Notes under the pieces: model-generated
Told to the model about the DNA's origin: nothing
Databases searched by the model: none
What the model saw: the letters and a program-made list of their open reading frames with translations, nothing else
In this document: positions 57,410 through 64,000 of the stretch, one piece after another
How the letters are laid out: each line of letters opens with the position of its first letter
Position numbering within the stretch: the first letter of the stretch is position 1
Translations under genes and position numbers: made by a program
From: Maribacter sedimenticola
Lineage (GTDB): Bacteria; Bacteroidota; Bacteroidia; Flavobacteriales; Flavobacteriaceae
Assembly: GCF_900188415.1 (NCBI RefSeq)
Contig: NZ_FZNV01000008.1
Coordinates: 1-64,000, forward strand
Length of the DNA: 64,000 nucleotides
Reading direction: 5' to 3'

Positions 57410-59227
57410 TTATTTGGTGAATATCAAAGCGCCATAAGCGGGAATATCCACAAAACCTGTCCATTTTTTATCATCGGTAGATTCCTCTTCAATATCCAGG
57501 TCCTTGATTTCTTCTGCTGTAAACGCATGGTCATATTCCTTGTAAACGGAATTGATTCTTAGTTTCCAATCAGAATTATCTTCAACACCAATACCGTATT
57601 CCGTATAATTCTTGTTGGTGAAATTTAAAATGATCAATACCGGTTCATTTTCCTCATTTTCATCATGACGTACATAGGCAAGGATCTTGGTATCTTGATT
57701 AAAATGCAAGATGGTAATGCCTTGGGCCCGTAGACCAAAACTACGATCGCTCTTTCCGGTACGAAGATTGATCAGGTCACGAATTAAATTTTTAATACCC
57801 GTATGCTTTTCCAATTTAGTCCAGTCTAATCCTTCCGTATCTTGAAAATACTCGTCCTCTATAAATTCCTGACCTTGGAACAGCATGGGTATACCGGGTG
57901 CGGTTAAAGTGAGTACCATACCTAGAATGGCCCTTTTCTTTGCAAAATCGCTTTCGGCATCCCCTGGTTGTATTTCCTCAGGAACCCTTGCCTTACCGTT
58001 GGCTACCTCGTCATGAGATTCCGTATAGACAATACGTTTAAAGTAGTCTCCGCTGTATTTAAATTCAAGGGCATTCACAATTTTTTGTAAATCCCTGCCA
58101 TCATCATGGGTATCTTGGATTACTTCCCTTACCGGATGTACAAATTCCATATCCCATTGGCTTCCATATCCTAGTCCGCCATCTATTGGGTCGTCCGTTA
58201 CACGGCTATCACCTTTTAAATCTTCTGCAATGGTAAGTACATGCGGGTATTTCTCTTTTATTTCGGCATTGATATCGCGCATAAGTATATTCCCTTCCTC
58301 AATCTCGGTATCGTATCCTAAGCCTCCACCTTCATAGCGTATATAGGATGTTGCATCCATTCTAAGTCCGTCACAATGATATTTTTCTATCCACATAAGG
58401 GCATTGTCCCTTAAGTATTGGCGCACTTCCTTTCTGCCGTAATCTGGTCGGGTATCGCCCCAAGGGGTATCACTTCTATGGTCATTGTAGAAATATATTC
58501 CTCCCTTGTCATTTTCGCTCCAACCGTCAAACTGCCATAGGTCAACATCAGAGGGGCCAAAATGGTTATAAACGACATCCATAATTACGGCAATGCCCAT
58601 TTTATGGCATTCGTTCACCATTTTGGCAAATGCGTCCGGGCCACCATAATCCTGTTCAATGGCAAATGGGTGGGCCGGGTTGTAGCCCCAGGATATACCT
58701 CCGGCAAATTCAGCAACCGGCAATAGTTCAATACAATTGATACCCAGTTCCTTTAAATAGGGTAACTTCTCTATAACATCGTTGAATGTTCCTACCTGGT
58801 CCTCTTTTTTGCGGTTAAATGTACCTACATGAAGTTCATAGATGACCAGTTCGTTCCATGCCGGAATTTGAAACCCGTCATCTTCCCAATCAAAGTTCAA
58901 CTGTCTAATGATAGAGTTGCCGTTACTATTGGTAACTTCAAAAGCATATGGGTCGTTGCGTTCATATGTAGTGCCGTTATTATGAATAACATATTTATAT
59001 TCATCGCCTTCTTTTGCCAATTTGGTTACCCCTGCCCAATATCCGTTGGATTCAGATTCAAGTGCAACCCCATCATCCTTCCAATCATTAAAATCCCCTT
59101 TTACGAATACATTTTCCGCATGGGGTGCCCATACCCTAAAGGTAACCACGCCATGCGCTATGATAGCGCCCATGCCCGCAGACTTTTGGATATCCATATC
59201 CATAGTCACATTATTATCTATTTCCAT
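57410..59227 (-). CDS. GH13 alpha-glucan-active enzyme (branching enzyme or trehalohydrolase-like)
   Basis: 605 residues. The N-terminal CBM48-like domain (about 28-115, VTFRVWAPHAENVFVKGDFNDW) precedes the GH13 barrel: VIMDVVYNHFG, nucleophile Asp in GLRMDATSYI, acid Glu in TIAEDLKG and third Asp in ESHDEVANG. A C-terminal beta domain ends the protein. Relatives include glycogen branching enzyme and malto-oligosyltrehalose trehalohydrolase; without other trehalose genes nearby the choice is open. It has no signal peptide, so glycogen or maltodextrin work in the cytosol is likely. Confidence 0.88.
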   Translation of the reverse strand: MEIDNNVTMDMDIQKSAGMGAIIAHGVVTFRVWAPHAENVFVKGDFNDWKDDGVALESESNGYWAGVTKLAKEGDEYKYVIHNNGTTYERNDPYAFEVTNSNGNSIIRQLNFDWEDDGFQIPAWNELVIYELHVGTFNRKKEDQVGTFNDVIEKLPYLKELGINCIELLPVAEFAGGISWGYNPAHPFAIEQDYGGPDAFAKMVNECHKMGIAVIMDVVYNHFGPSDVDLWQFDGWSENDKGGIYFYNDHRSDTPWGDTRPDYGRKEVRQYLRDNALMWIEKYHCDGLRMDATSYIRYEGGGLGYDTEIEEGNILMRDINAEIKEKYPHVLTIAEDLKGDSRVTDDPIDGGLGYGSQWDMEFVHPVREVIQDTHDDGRDLQKIVNALEFKYSGDYFKRIVYTESHDEVANGKARVPEEIQPGDAESDFAKKRAILGMVLTLTAPGIPMLFQGQEFIEDEYFQDTEGLDWTKLEKHTGIKNLIRDLINLRTGKSDRSFGLRAQGITILHFNQDTKILAYVRHDENEENEPVLIILNFTNKNYTEYGIGVEDNSDWKLRINSVYKEYDHAFTAEEIKDLDIEEESTDDKKWTGFVDIPAYGALIFTK

Positions 59228-59241
59228 ATTTTTAATTCTAT

Positions 59242-59685
59242 TTAAGTGTCATAATTATATAAATCCGTGTGTATTTGATTTCTTTGAAGATGAAGTATAT
59301 TGGCCAAATTGCAAGGAATATCCGTAGTGCCAAGAAGTTGATCATATTGTTGAAGTTGTTCATAGGTAGCCACTTGCAAAAGATGTTCAATTTCTAACAT
59401 GCTCTGTGCCGAAAACAGCTCTTGTATATCTATCCATTGTTTGGCGGGCGGTCTACATAAACTAGTTGAGCAACCATGGACCATCTTTAATTTTTTAAGT
59501 TCCGTAGTAATTTCAACGTAGAACTTATGCACGTTGGAATAGCGTTGTTTTAGTCTCAGATTTTTGGACAACCTATAATCCATCCTGTCCAATAACTGCT
59601 CTAGGACATAAAGTAGGTGGGCAGATTTTTCTGAAATCTGATACAATCTGTTGTACGTTTTATTAAATTGATTTGCTGCATTCAT
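59242..59685 (-). CDS. helical protein of unknown function
   Basis: 147 residues, mainly helical (KSAHLLYVLEQLLDRMDYRLSK, YSNVHKFYVEITTELKKLKMV). A short loop has GCSTSLCRPP with two cysteines. No signal peptide or membrane helix and no family that I recognise. It is 14 bp upstream of the GH13 gene on the same strand, so the two are likely co-transcribed. Confidence 0.6.
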   Translation of the reverse strand: MNAANQFNKTYNRLYQISEKSAHLLYVLEQLLDRMDYRLSKNLRLKQRYSNVHKFYVEITTELKKLKMVHGCSTSLCRPPAKQWIDIQELFSAQSMLEIEHLLQVATYEQLQQYDQLLGTTDIPCNLANILHLQRNQIHTDLYNYDT

Positions 59686-59941
59686 TATGGTGCAATTTCC
59701 AACACCTAGGGTATGCGCATTAGCATTATCAGCTTATATGTTAGCCCAAAAAGAAATAATTCAAGAAAAAATTAGGGGTAAAATTGGTTTGGGATATTTG
59801 CGCTTTTGATAGGATTAACAAACAACCTTTTAGAACCAATCTCATTTAATCTACCATGGTACTTTTAGCTTTGAACAATGCAATCTTATGGCAATTGGCA
59901 AAAAATGCCGACCGTTATAAGTTTGTCCAAATAAAAGTAGG

Positions 59942-60097
59942 ATGAAAAAAATTCTTTGGACCATTATCGTTATTCTTGTAATAGGCTGGATGCTTGGCTT
60001 TTTAGTATTCAAAATACTAGGAGCGGTCATCCATATTTTACTTGTTTTGGCCATTGTTCTGGCCATATATAATTGGTTGAACCACAAGAATACATAA
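59942..60097 (+). CDS. small lmo0937-like membrane protein
   Basis: 51 residues, almost entirely two membrane helices: ILWTIIVILVIGWMLGF (4-20) and VIHILLVLAIVLAIYNWL (29-46). The length, the central GW-G turn and the NWL ending fit the lmo0937/DUF5670 family of tiny membrane proteins. Good AGGATG start context. Function unknown, often stress-related. Confidence 0.75.
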   Translation: MKKILWTIIVILVIGWMLGFLVFKILGAVIHILLVLAIVLAIYNWLNHKNT

Positions 60098-60164
60098 GAA
60101 TAAAAATGGGCGGAAGTCCTGTAGCGGCGATCTACTAAATTCGGAAAGAAATAGGTGTAACAAA

Positions 60165-60185
60165 AAAGCCCCTAAAAGGGGCTTT
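60165..60185 (-). terminator. terminator downstream of the tRNA-Arg gene
   Basis: AAAGCCCC and GGGGCTTT form a perfect stem with the loop TAAAA; on the minus strand it is followed by further T residues. Confidence 0.85.
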
Positions 60186-60189
60186 AGAG

Positions 60190-60263
60190 TGATCGCAGGA
60201 GGATTCGAACCTCCGACCGTCTGCTTAGAAGGCAGATGCTCTATCCAGCTGAGCTATGCGACC
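60190..60263 (-). tRNA. tRNA-Arg (anticodon TCT)
   Basis: On the minus strand it begins GGTCGCATAGCTCAG, with the D loop, anticodon stem-loop TCTGC-CTTCTAA-GCAGA and T arm GGAGG-TTCGAAT-CCTCC, and closes TGCGATC plus the discriminator A. All four stems pair, with one G-U in the acceptor. No CCA is encoded. A terminator follows. Confidence 0.95.
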
Positions 60264-60369
60264 GTACACTGTTTTTTCAAATGTGGGTGCAAACTTAGTG
60301 AAATTTATAGACTGGTAAAACCAAAATCACTTAAAAATTTTAATATTTCCCAATAGCCAAGTTTTAGGG

Positions 60370-60816
60370 CTATGAACGGCCTTCATATTGGTCAAAATTC
60401 TCATATAATTGGTCGAGCACTTTATAAAAAGTTTCAAATTCCTCTTCGGTAATACCTTGGGTACTTGCCTTTCGCAAATCCTTTATAAAAGGCATTACTT
60501 GTTGTATAAGCGCCGCACCTTCTTCTGTCATGACCAATTTATATCTTTTTTGGTCATCCCTAAACCTGGATTTTCGCAACAGGCCTTTTTTGCATAAGCC
60601 GCTAATTACTCTTGAAGTAGTAGCGCGATTCCTGAAATTGGATTTTGCAATATCCGCTTGCGACGCATCTTTTCCTTCTAGGTGTACCCGTTGTAAAATT
60701 ACCCATTGCTCAATGGTAAGGTCAATGTTGTTTTCGGCGAACACCTGCAAGAACGTGCTCTGTACTTTTTTTAGGGTGCGGTCTATATACACGCCAAATC
60801 CCTCGGTCCTGTCCAT
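60370..60816 (-). CDS. MarR family regulator of tyrosine catabolism
   Basis: 148 residues. The MarR winged helix (about 30-130) shows NNIDLTIEQWVILQRVH, SQADIAKSNFRNRATTSRVISGLCKKGLL and the wing FRDDQKRYKLVMTEEG. Divergent from the aminotransferase gene at 60,930; the intergenic region contains a palindrome that recurs before hpd, so it very likely represses the pathway genes and itself. The inducer is probably an aromatic acid, by family habit. Intact. Confidence 0.9.
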   Translation of the reverse strand: MDRTEGFGVYIDRTLKKVQSTFLQVFAENNIDLTIEQWVILQRVHLEGKDASQADIAKSNFRNRATTSRVISGLCKKGLLRKSRFRDDQKRYKLVMTEEGAALIQQVMPFIKDLRKASTQGITEEEFETFYKVLDQLYENFDQYEGRS

Positions 60817-60863
60817 AGTAAAATGATTGTAATTTCAAAAGTAACGGAGTTTATCGATAATTT

Positions 60864-60879
60864 TGTTGTTAATGCAACA
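60864..60879 (+). promoter_or_regulatory. MarR operator 1 (TGTTG-N6-CAACA)
   Basis: TGTTGTTAATGCAACA, extended to perfect TTTTGTTG/CAACAAAA arms (60,861-60,882), lies between the divergent marR and aminotransferase genes. A promoter-like TATACTTTAC sits about 20 bp downstream. Confidence 0.7.
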
Positions 60880-60929
60880 AAATTAATTATTTTTTGTAAT
60901 TTTATACTTTACAAATAGGTAGAAAAACT

Positions 60930-62033
60930 ATGCAATTAGGATATAAGAGTTACATTTTAGAGGACAGTACCTATAAGGGTGGAGGTAAAAAGATTGTTAT
61001 GCCAGATGGTATAGAGGTTCATAAGCTTTCTTCCAACGAAAATCCTTTGGGGTATTCCCCAAAAGTTAAGGAAGCTTTGGCAAGAACCTTAGATGATTTG
61101 AGCCTGTATCCGGATAATACCGATATTCGATTACGTGAGGCATTGGTAAAAGATTTTGATGGTGTACTAACAGCAGATAATTTTATTACCGCAAATAGTG
61201 GTTCAGAAATTATAGATATGATTTCCAAGGCATTTTTGAACGAAGATGATGAGGTAATTGTGAGTCAGCCATGCTTTTTGCCGTACACGGCCTTTACCCG
61301 TTGGATGGGTGCAAAGGCGATCAACGTACCCATGACCGAGGATTATGATTACAATTTGGACGGTATTCTAGAGGCCATTAACGAAAAAACAAAATTGGTT
61401 TTTCTTGCATCGCCCAACAATCCGTCAGGAAATTATATTCCACTGGCAGACCTAAGAAACTTCATTGATAAATTACCTGACCACGTGGTGCTGGTTTTGG
61501 ATGAGGTGTACAGACATTTTGCCGAAGCCGAGGATTATACATCGGGAATTCCTTTTGTTATAGAAGGTAAAAATGTAATTGCGATCAATAGTTTTTCAAA
61601 GACCTATGGTTTGGCAGGTCTAAGGGTTGGTTATTGTTATGCCCCATTAGCTATTAGCAATTATATGCGGAAGATTTGCAAGCCCTTCTTGTTGTCTTCA
61701 TTGGCGTTAGAAGGAGCAATTGCTGCCCTGGAAGATGTAGGGTTTGTCAATAAGACCGTAGCATTGGTTAAGGAAGAAAGAAGGTTTGTTTTGAACGGAC
61801 TTGATGCAATGGATATAAAATACTGGCCAACACAGGGTAATTTTGTACTCATAGATCCGCCGATCAATGATATGGAATTCACCACTTTTTTAGAAAAAAG
61901 AGGAATCATGGTACGACCTGTAGGCAATTTTGGAGCACCTGGTAAAGTGCGTATTTCCTTTGGTACCAGAAAAGCGAACAAAGCACTTTTGGCAACCATG
62001 GAAGAACTTATAAAGAGCGAGATTACAACATAA
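60930..62033 (+). CDS. PLP-dependent aromatic aminotransferase, HisC-like
   Basis: 367 residues of fold-type I. LSSNENPLGYSPKVKEAL (about 32-49) is the HisC-like opening. The PLP lysine is in SFSKTYGLAGLRVGY, the ring Asp in VLVLDEVYRHFAE. The C-terminus has VRPVGNFGAPGKVRISFG with the substrate-carboxylate Arg. It resembles histidinol-phosphate aminotransferase, but its place upstream of hpd and hmgA indicates a tyrosine aminotransferase making 4-hydroxyphenylpyruvate. First gene of the catabolic operon, next to MarR operator 1. Confidence 0.88.
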   Translation: MQLGYKSYILEDSTYKGGGKKIVMPDGIEVHKLSSNENPLGYSPKVKEALARTLDDLSLYPDNTDIRLREALVKDFDGVLTADNFITANSGSEIIDMISKAFLNEDDEVIVSQPCFLPYTAFTRWMGAKAINVPMTEDYDYNLDGILEAINEKTKLVFLASPNNPSGNYIPLADLRNFIDKLPDHVVLVLDEVYRHFAEAEDYTSGIPFVIEGKNVIAINSFSKTYGLAGLRVGYCYAPLAISNYMRKICKPFLLSSLALEGAIAALEDVGFVNKTVALVKEERRFVLNGLDAMDIKYWPTQGNFVLIDPPINDMEFTTFLEKRGIMVRPVGNFGAPGKVRISFGTRKANKALLATMEELIKSEITT

Positions 62034-62049
62034 ATTTTTTTGTTATAAA

Positions 62050-62065
62050 TGTTGCATAAGCAACA
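62050..62065 (+). promoter_or_regulatory. MarR operator 2 (TGTTG-N6-CAACA)
   Basis: TGTTGCATAAGCAACA lies 27 bp before hpd and has the same arms and spacing as operator 1. It suggests a separate, equally controlled promoter for hpd and hmgA. Confidence 0.65.
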
Positions 62066-62092
62066 ATAATTAAACTATAAAAAACTAAAACT

Positions 62093-63223
62093 ATGTCAAC
62101 TTCAACAGTAGCGGAAAACAAACACAAAGAGGCACAAGATTTTATGCCTATTAACGGTACCGATTATTTAGAGCTTTATGTAAGTAACTCTAAACAAGCG
62201 GCACATTATTATAAAACCGCTTTCGGTTTTAAATCTTTAGCTTATAAAGGTCTTGAAACCGGTAGTAGGGATTTTGAATCTTATGTGGTAGAGCAAGATA
62301 AAATTAGATTGGTTTTGACCTCACCGTTAAAGAGTGGTACAGATGTGGGTAGGCACATAGATAAGCATGGTGACGGAGTTAAGGTAACGGCACTGTGGGT
62401 AGATGATGCTACCTATGCATATAACGAGGCTATGAAAAGAGGAGCTAAAAGTTACATGGAGCCAAAAACCGAAGAAGACGAGCACGGTAAGGTGGTAAGT
62501 TCTGGTATTTATGCTTATGGTGAAGTAGTGCACATTTTTGTAGAGCGTAAAAATTATAACGGTACATTTTTACCAGGCTACCAAAAATGGGAAAGCGATT
62601 ACCAGCCAACGTCTACTGGATTAAAGTTTGTGGATCACATGGTTGGCAATGTAAACGAGGGTAAAATGAATTATTGGGTAGATTTCTACGCCAATGTAAT
62701 GGGCTTTAAGCAAATAATGTCTTTTGATGATAAGGATATTTCTACCGATTATACAGCGCTCATGAGTAAGGTAATGAGTAATGGTAACGGTCGTATTAAA
62801 TTTCCGATCAACGAGCCTGCTCCAGGAATGAAAAAATCTCAGGTAGATGAATATTTAGAGTTTTATGAAGGTGAAGGTGTACAACATATAGCTGTAGCAA
62901 CCGATGATATCGTAAAAACGGTTTCTGATTTAAAAAGTAGAGGTGTAGAGTTTTTGAGCATACCAACTACGTATTATGATGTATTGACAGAAAGAGTTGG
63001 TGAAATCGATGAGGATATTGAATCATTGAGAAGACTAGGTATTTTGGTGGATCGTGATGATGAAGGATATCTGTTGCAGATTTTCACAAAAACGGTACAG
63101 GCAAGACCAACCATGTTCTTTGAAATTATTCAGCGTAAAGGAGCAACTTCTTTTGGAAAAGGAAATTTCAAGGCTTTGTTTGAAGCTATTGAGCGCGAGC
63201 AAGAATTAAGGGGAACCTTATAA
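62093..63223 (+). CDS. hpd: 4-hydroxyphenylpyruvate dioxygenase
   Basis: 376 residues. Converts 4-hydroxyphenylpyruvate to homogentisate, with Fe(II). Two VOC domains: the first (about 20-150) opens DYLELYVSNSKQAAHYY; the catalytic second carries the iron ligands in FVDHMVGNV (His), GVQHIAVATDD (His) and FFEIIQRKG (Glu), with the C-terminal helix FGKGNFKALFEAIEREQ closing the site. Second gene of the tyrosine operon, 59 bp after the aminotransferase, with its own MarR operator. Intact and typical in length. Confidence 0.96.
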   Translation: MSTSTVAENKHKEAQDFMPINGTDYLELYVSNSKQAAHYYKTAFGFKSLAYKGLETGSRDFESYVVEQDKIRLVLTSPLKSGTDVGRHIDKHGDGVKVTALWVDDATYAYNEAMKRGAKSYMEPKTEEDEHGKVVSSGIYAYGEVVHIFVERKNYNGTFLPGYQKWESDYQPTSTGLKFVDHMVGNVNEGKMNYWVDFYANVMGFKQIMSFDDKDISTDYTALMSKVMSNGNGRIKFPINEPAPGMKKSQVDEYLEFYEGEGVQHIAVATDDIVKTVSDLKSRGVEFLSIPTTYYDVLTERVGEIDEDIESLRRLGILVDRDDEGYLLQIFTKTVQARPTMFFEIIQRKGATSFGKGNFKALFEAIEREQELRGTL

Positions 63224-63298
63224 GTTCAACAGATTTCTTGACAAGCCAAGAATAGTTTAATTTTAATAAAACAGTAGTAACTAACAAAACGAACGTAT

Positions 63299-64000
63299 AT
63301 GCCTATCTATCATAAGCAAGGTGCGTTGCCGCCAAAAAGGCACACGCAGTTTAGAAAACCCAACGGGGAGTTGTACTCGGAACAATTGTTCGGTACCATT
63401 GGTTTTGACGGTATGTCCTCTTTGTTATATCATCATAATAGACCTACCATGGTCAAAGAGATCGTAAAGAGTACCGATGTGTCTCCTAAAATTGCATTGG
63501 AGAAGAATATACGTTCATTGAAGTTGGTTAGTTTTAATGCACCCGCAAAAGACGATTTTTTAATAGCTCGTGAGCCACTTTTGGTCAATAGTGATATCAT
63601 CATTGGGGTAGCGGCACCACGAAAATCGTTACGCGAATATTTTTATAAGAATACCGATGCCGATGAAATGTTGTTCATACATAAAGGCTCAGGTACCTTA
63701 AGAACTATTTTTGGACAGATTCCCTTTGAATATGGTGATTATCTGATCATTCCCAGAGGAACCATTTATCAAATAGATTTTGATAGTGAAGACAATCGCA
63801 TATTATATGCCGAGTCATATTCGCCGATCTATACGCCAAAAAGGTATCGCAATTGGTTTGGGCAATTATTGGAGCATTCTCCGTTCTGTGAACGCGATTA
63901 TAAATTGCCACAAAACCTTGAAACATTTACCGATACCAATGAACATTTGATAAAGGTAAAAAAGCAAGGGGTCATGCATGAAATGGTGTATGTAGGGCAT
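63299..64000 (+). CDS. hmgA: homogentisate 1,2-dioxygenase, C-terminus beyond the window
   Basis: About 234 residues visible, start MPIYHKQGALPPKRHTQFR at 63,299. The frame is open to the right edge. Homogentisate dioxygenase hallmarks are ELYSEQLFGTIGFDGMSSLLYHH near the start, the cupin strands DEMLFIHKGSGTLRTIFG and YLIIPRGTIYQIDF. It opens the homogentisate ring to maleylacetoacetate. The iron ligands (His, Glu, His) would lie further on and are not visible. Third gene of the operon, about 75 bp after hpd. Confidence 0.92.
   Translation, partial: MPIYHKQGALPPKRHTQFRKPNGELYSEQLFGTIGFDGMSSLLYHHNRPTMVKEIVKSTDVSPKIALEKNIRSLKLVSFNAPAKDDFLIAREPLLVNSDIIIGVAAPRKSLREYFYKNTDADEMLFIHKGSGTLRTIFGQIPFEYGDYLIIPRGTIYQIDFDSEDNRILYAESYSPIYTPKRYRNWFGQLLEHSPFCERDYKLPQNLETFTDTNEHLIKVKKQGVMHEMVYVGH

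Overview
The window looks like a chromosome segment of a marine member of the Flavobacteriaceae (Bacteroidota). The DNA is AT-rich. Exact TAnnTTTG -7 boxes stand before some genes. Protein families typical of the group are present: DUF6090, a tricorn-type S41 protease with an N-terminal propeller, SSHDLQEPLRKIQ histidine kinases and a 286-residue sigma-70. The genus cannot be fixed from the sequence alone.

Region 1 (1 to about 25,700) is a cassette array. About 20 short gene cassettes, nearly all read on the minus strand, are separated by imperfect palindromic, attC-like sites. In most cassettes the left edge reads GTTxxx and the right edge reads its complement xxxAAC, usually matching over 10 to 15 bases. 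This is the relation expected of the two core sites of one attC once a circular cassette has been inserted. No integrase gene lies in the window, so it is an integron-like array with its recombinase elsewhere or lost. Cargo: an ABC-3C-type conflict system, a HEPN-motif protein, a HigB-HigA-SecB-like toxin-antitoxin-chaperone module on the plus strand, two serine beta-lactamase-like hydrolases, an amidohydrolase, an esterase, a GNAT, a quinone-reductase-like flavoprotein with a Crp regulator, a HxlR/SRPBCC divergent pair, a small ABC transporter and several membrane or lipoproteins of unknown role. Between cassettes a roughly 293-nt ORF-less unit recurs (three full and four shortened copies). 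It has its own GTTACC...GGTAAC edges, a conserved palindrome and a long-range stem with apparent compensatory changes, so it may be a non-coding cassette.

Region 2 (25.9 to 42.3 kb) is visibly richer in G and C and looks like core chromosome. It holds a tricorn-like protease, a PepSY-type membrane protein, and a putative sugar operon (Nudix-type regulator, secreted TIM-barrel isomerase, type-B carboxylesterase, GH3 lipoprotein). A proC-proB-proA operon follows, with a beta-lysine N-acetyltransferase (ablB) as last gene, then a divergent RpoD-like sigma factor and an MBL-rhodanese protein.

Region 3 (42.6 to 57.3 kb) is a signalling cluster: four histidine kinases of one type, four stand-alone receiver proteins, two AraC-type regulators, a BLUF blue-light protein and a 53-residue protein overlapping one AraC gene. 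A short-chain dehydrogenase, a DUF421 protein and a SemiSWEET lie among them.

Region 4 (57.4 to 64 kb) has a GH13 branching-enzyme-like protein, tRNA-Arg(TCT), and a tyrosine catabolic operon (aminotransferase, hpd, hmgA cut by the window edge). A divergent MarR regulator probably controls it; the same TGTTG-N6-CAACA palindrome occurs upstream of both the aminotransferase gene and hpd.
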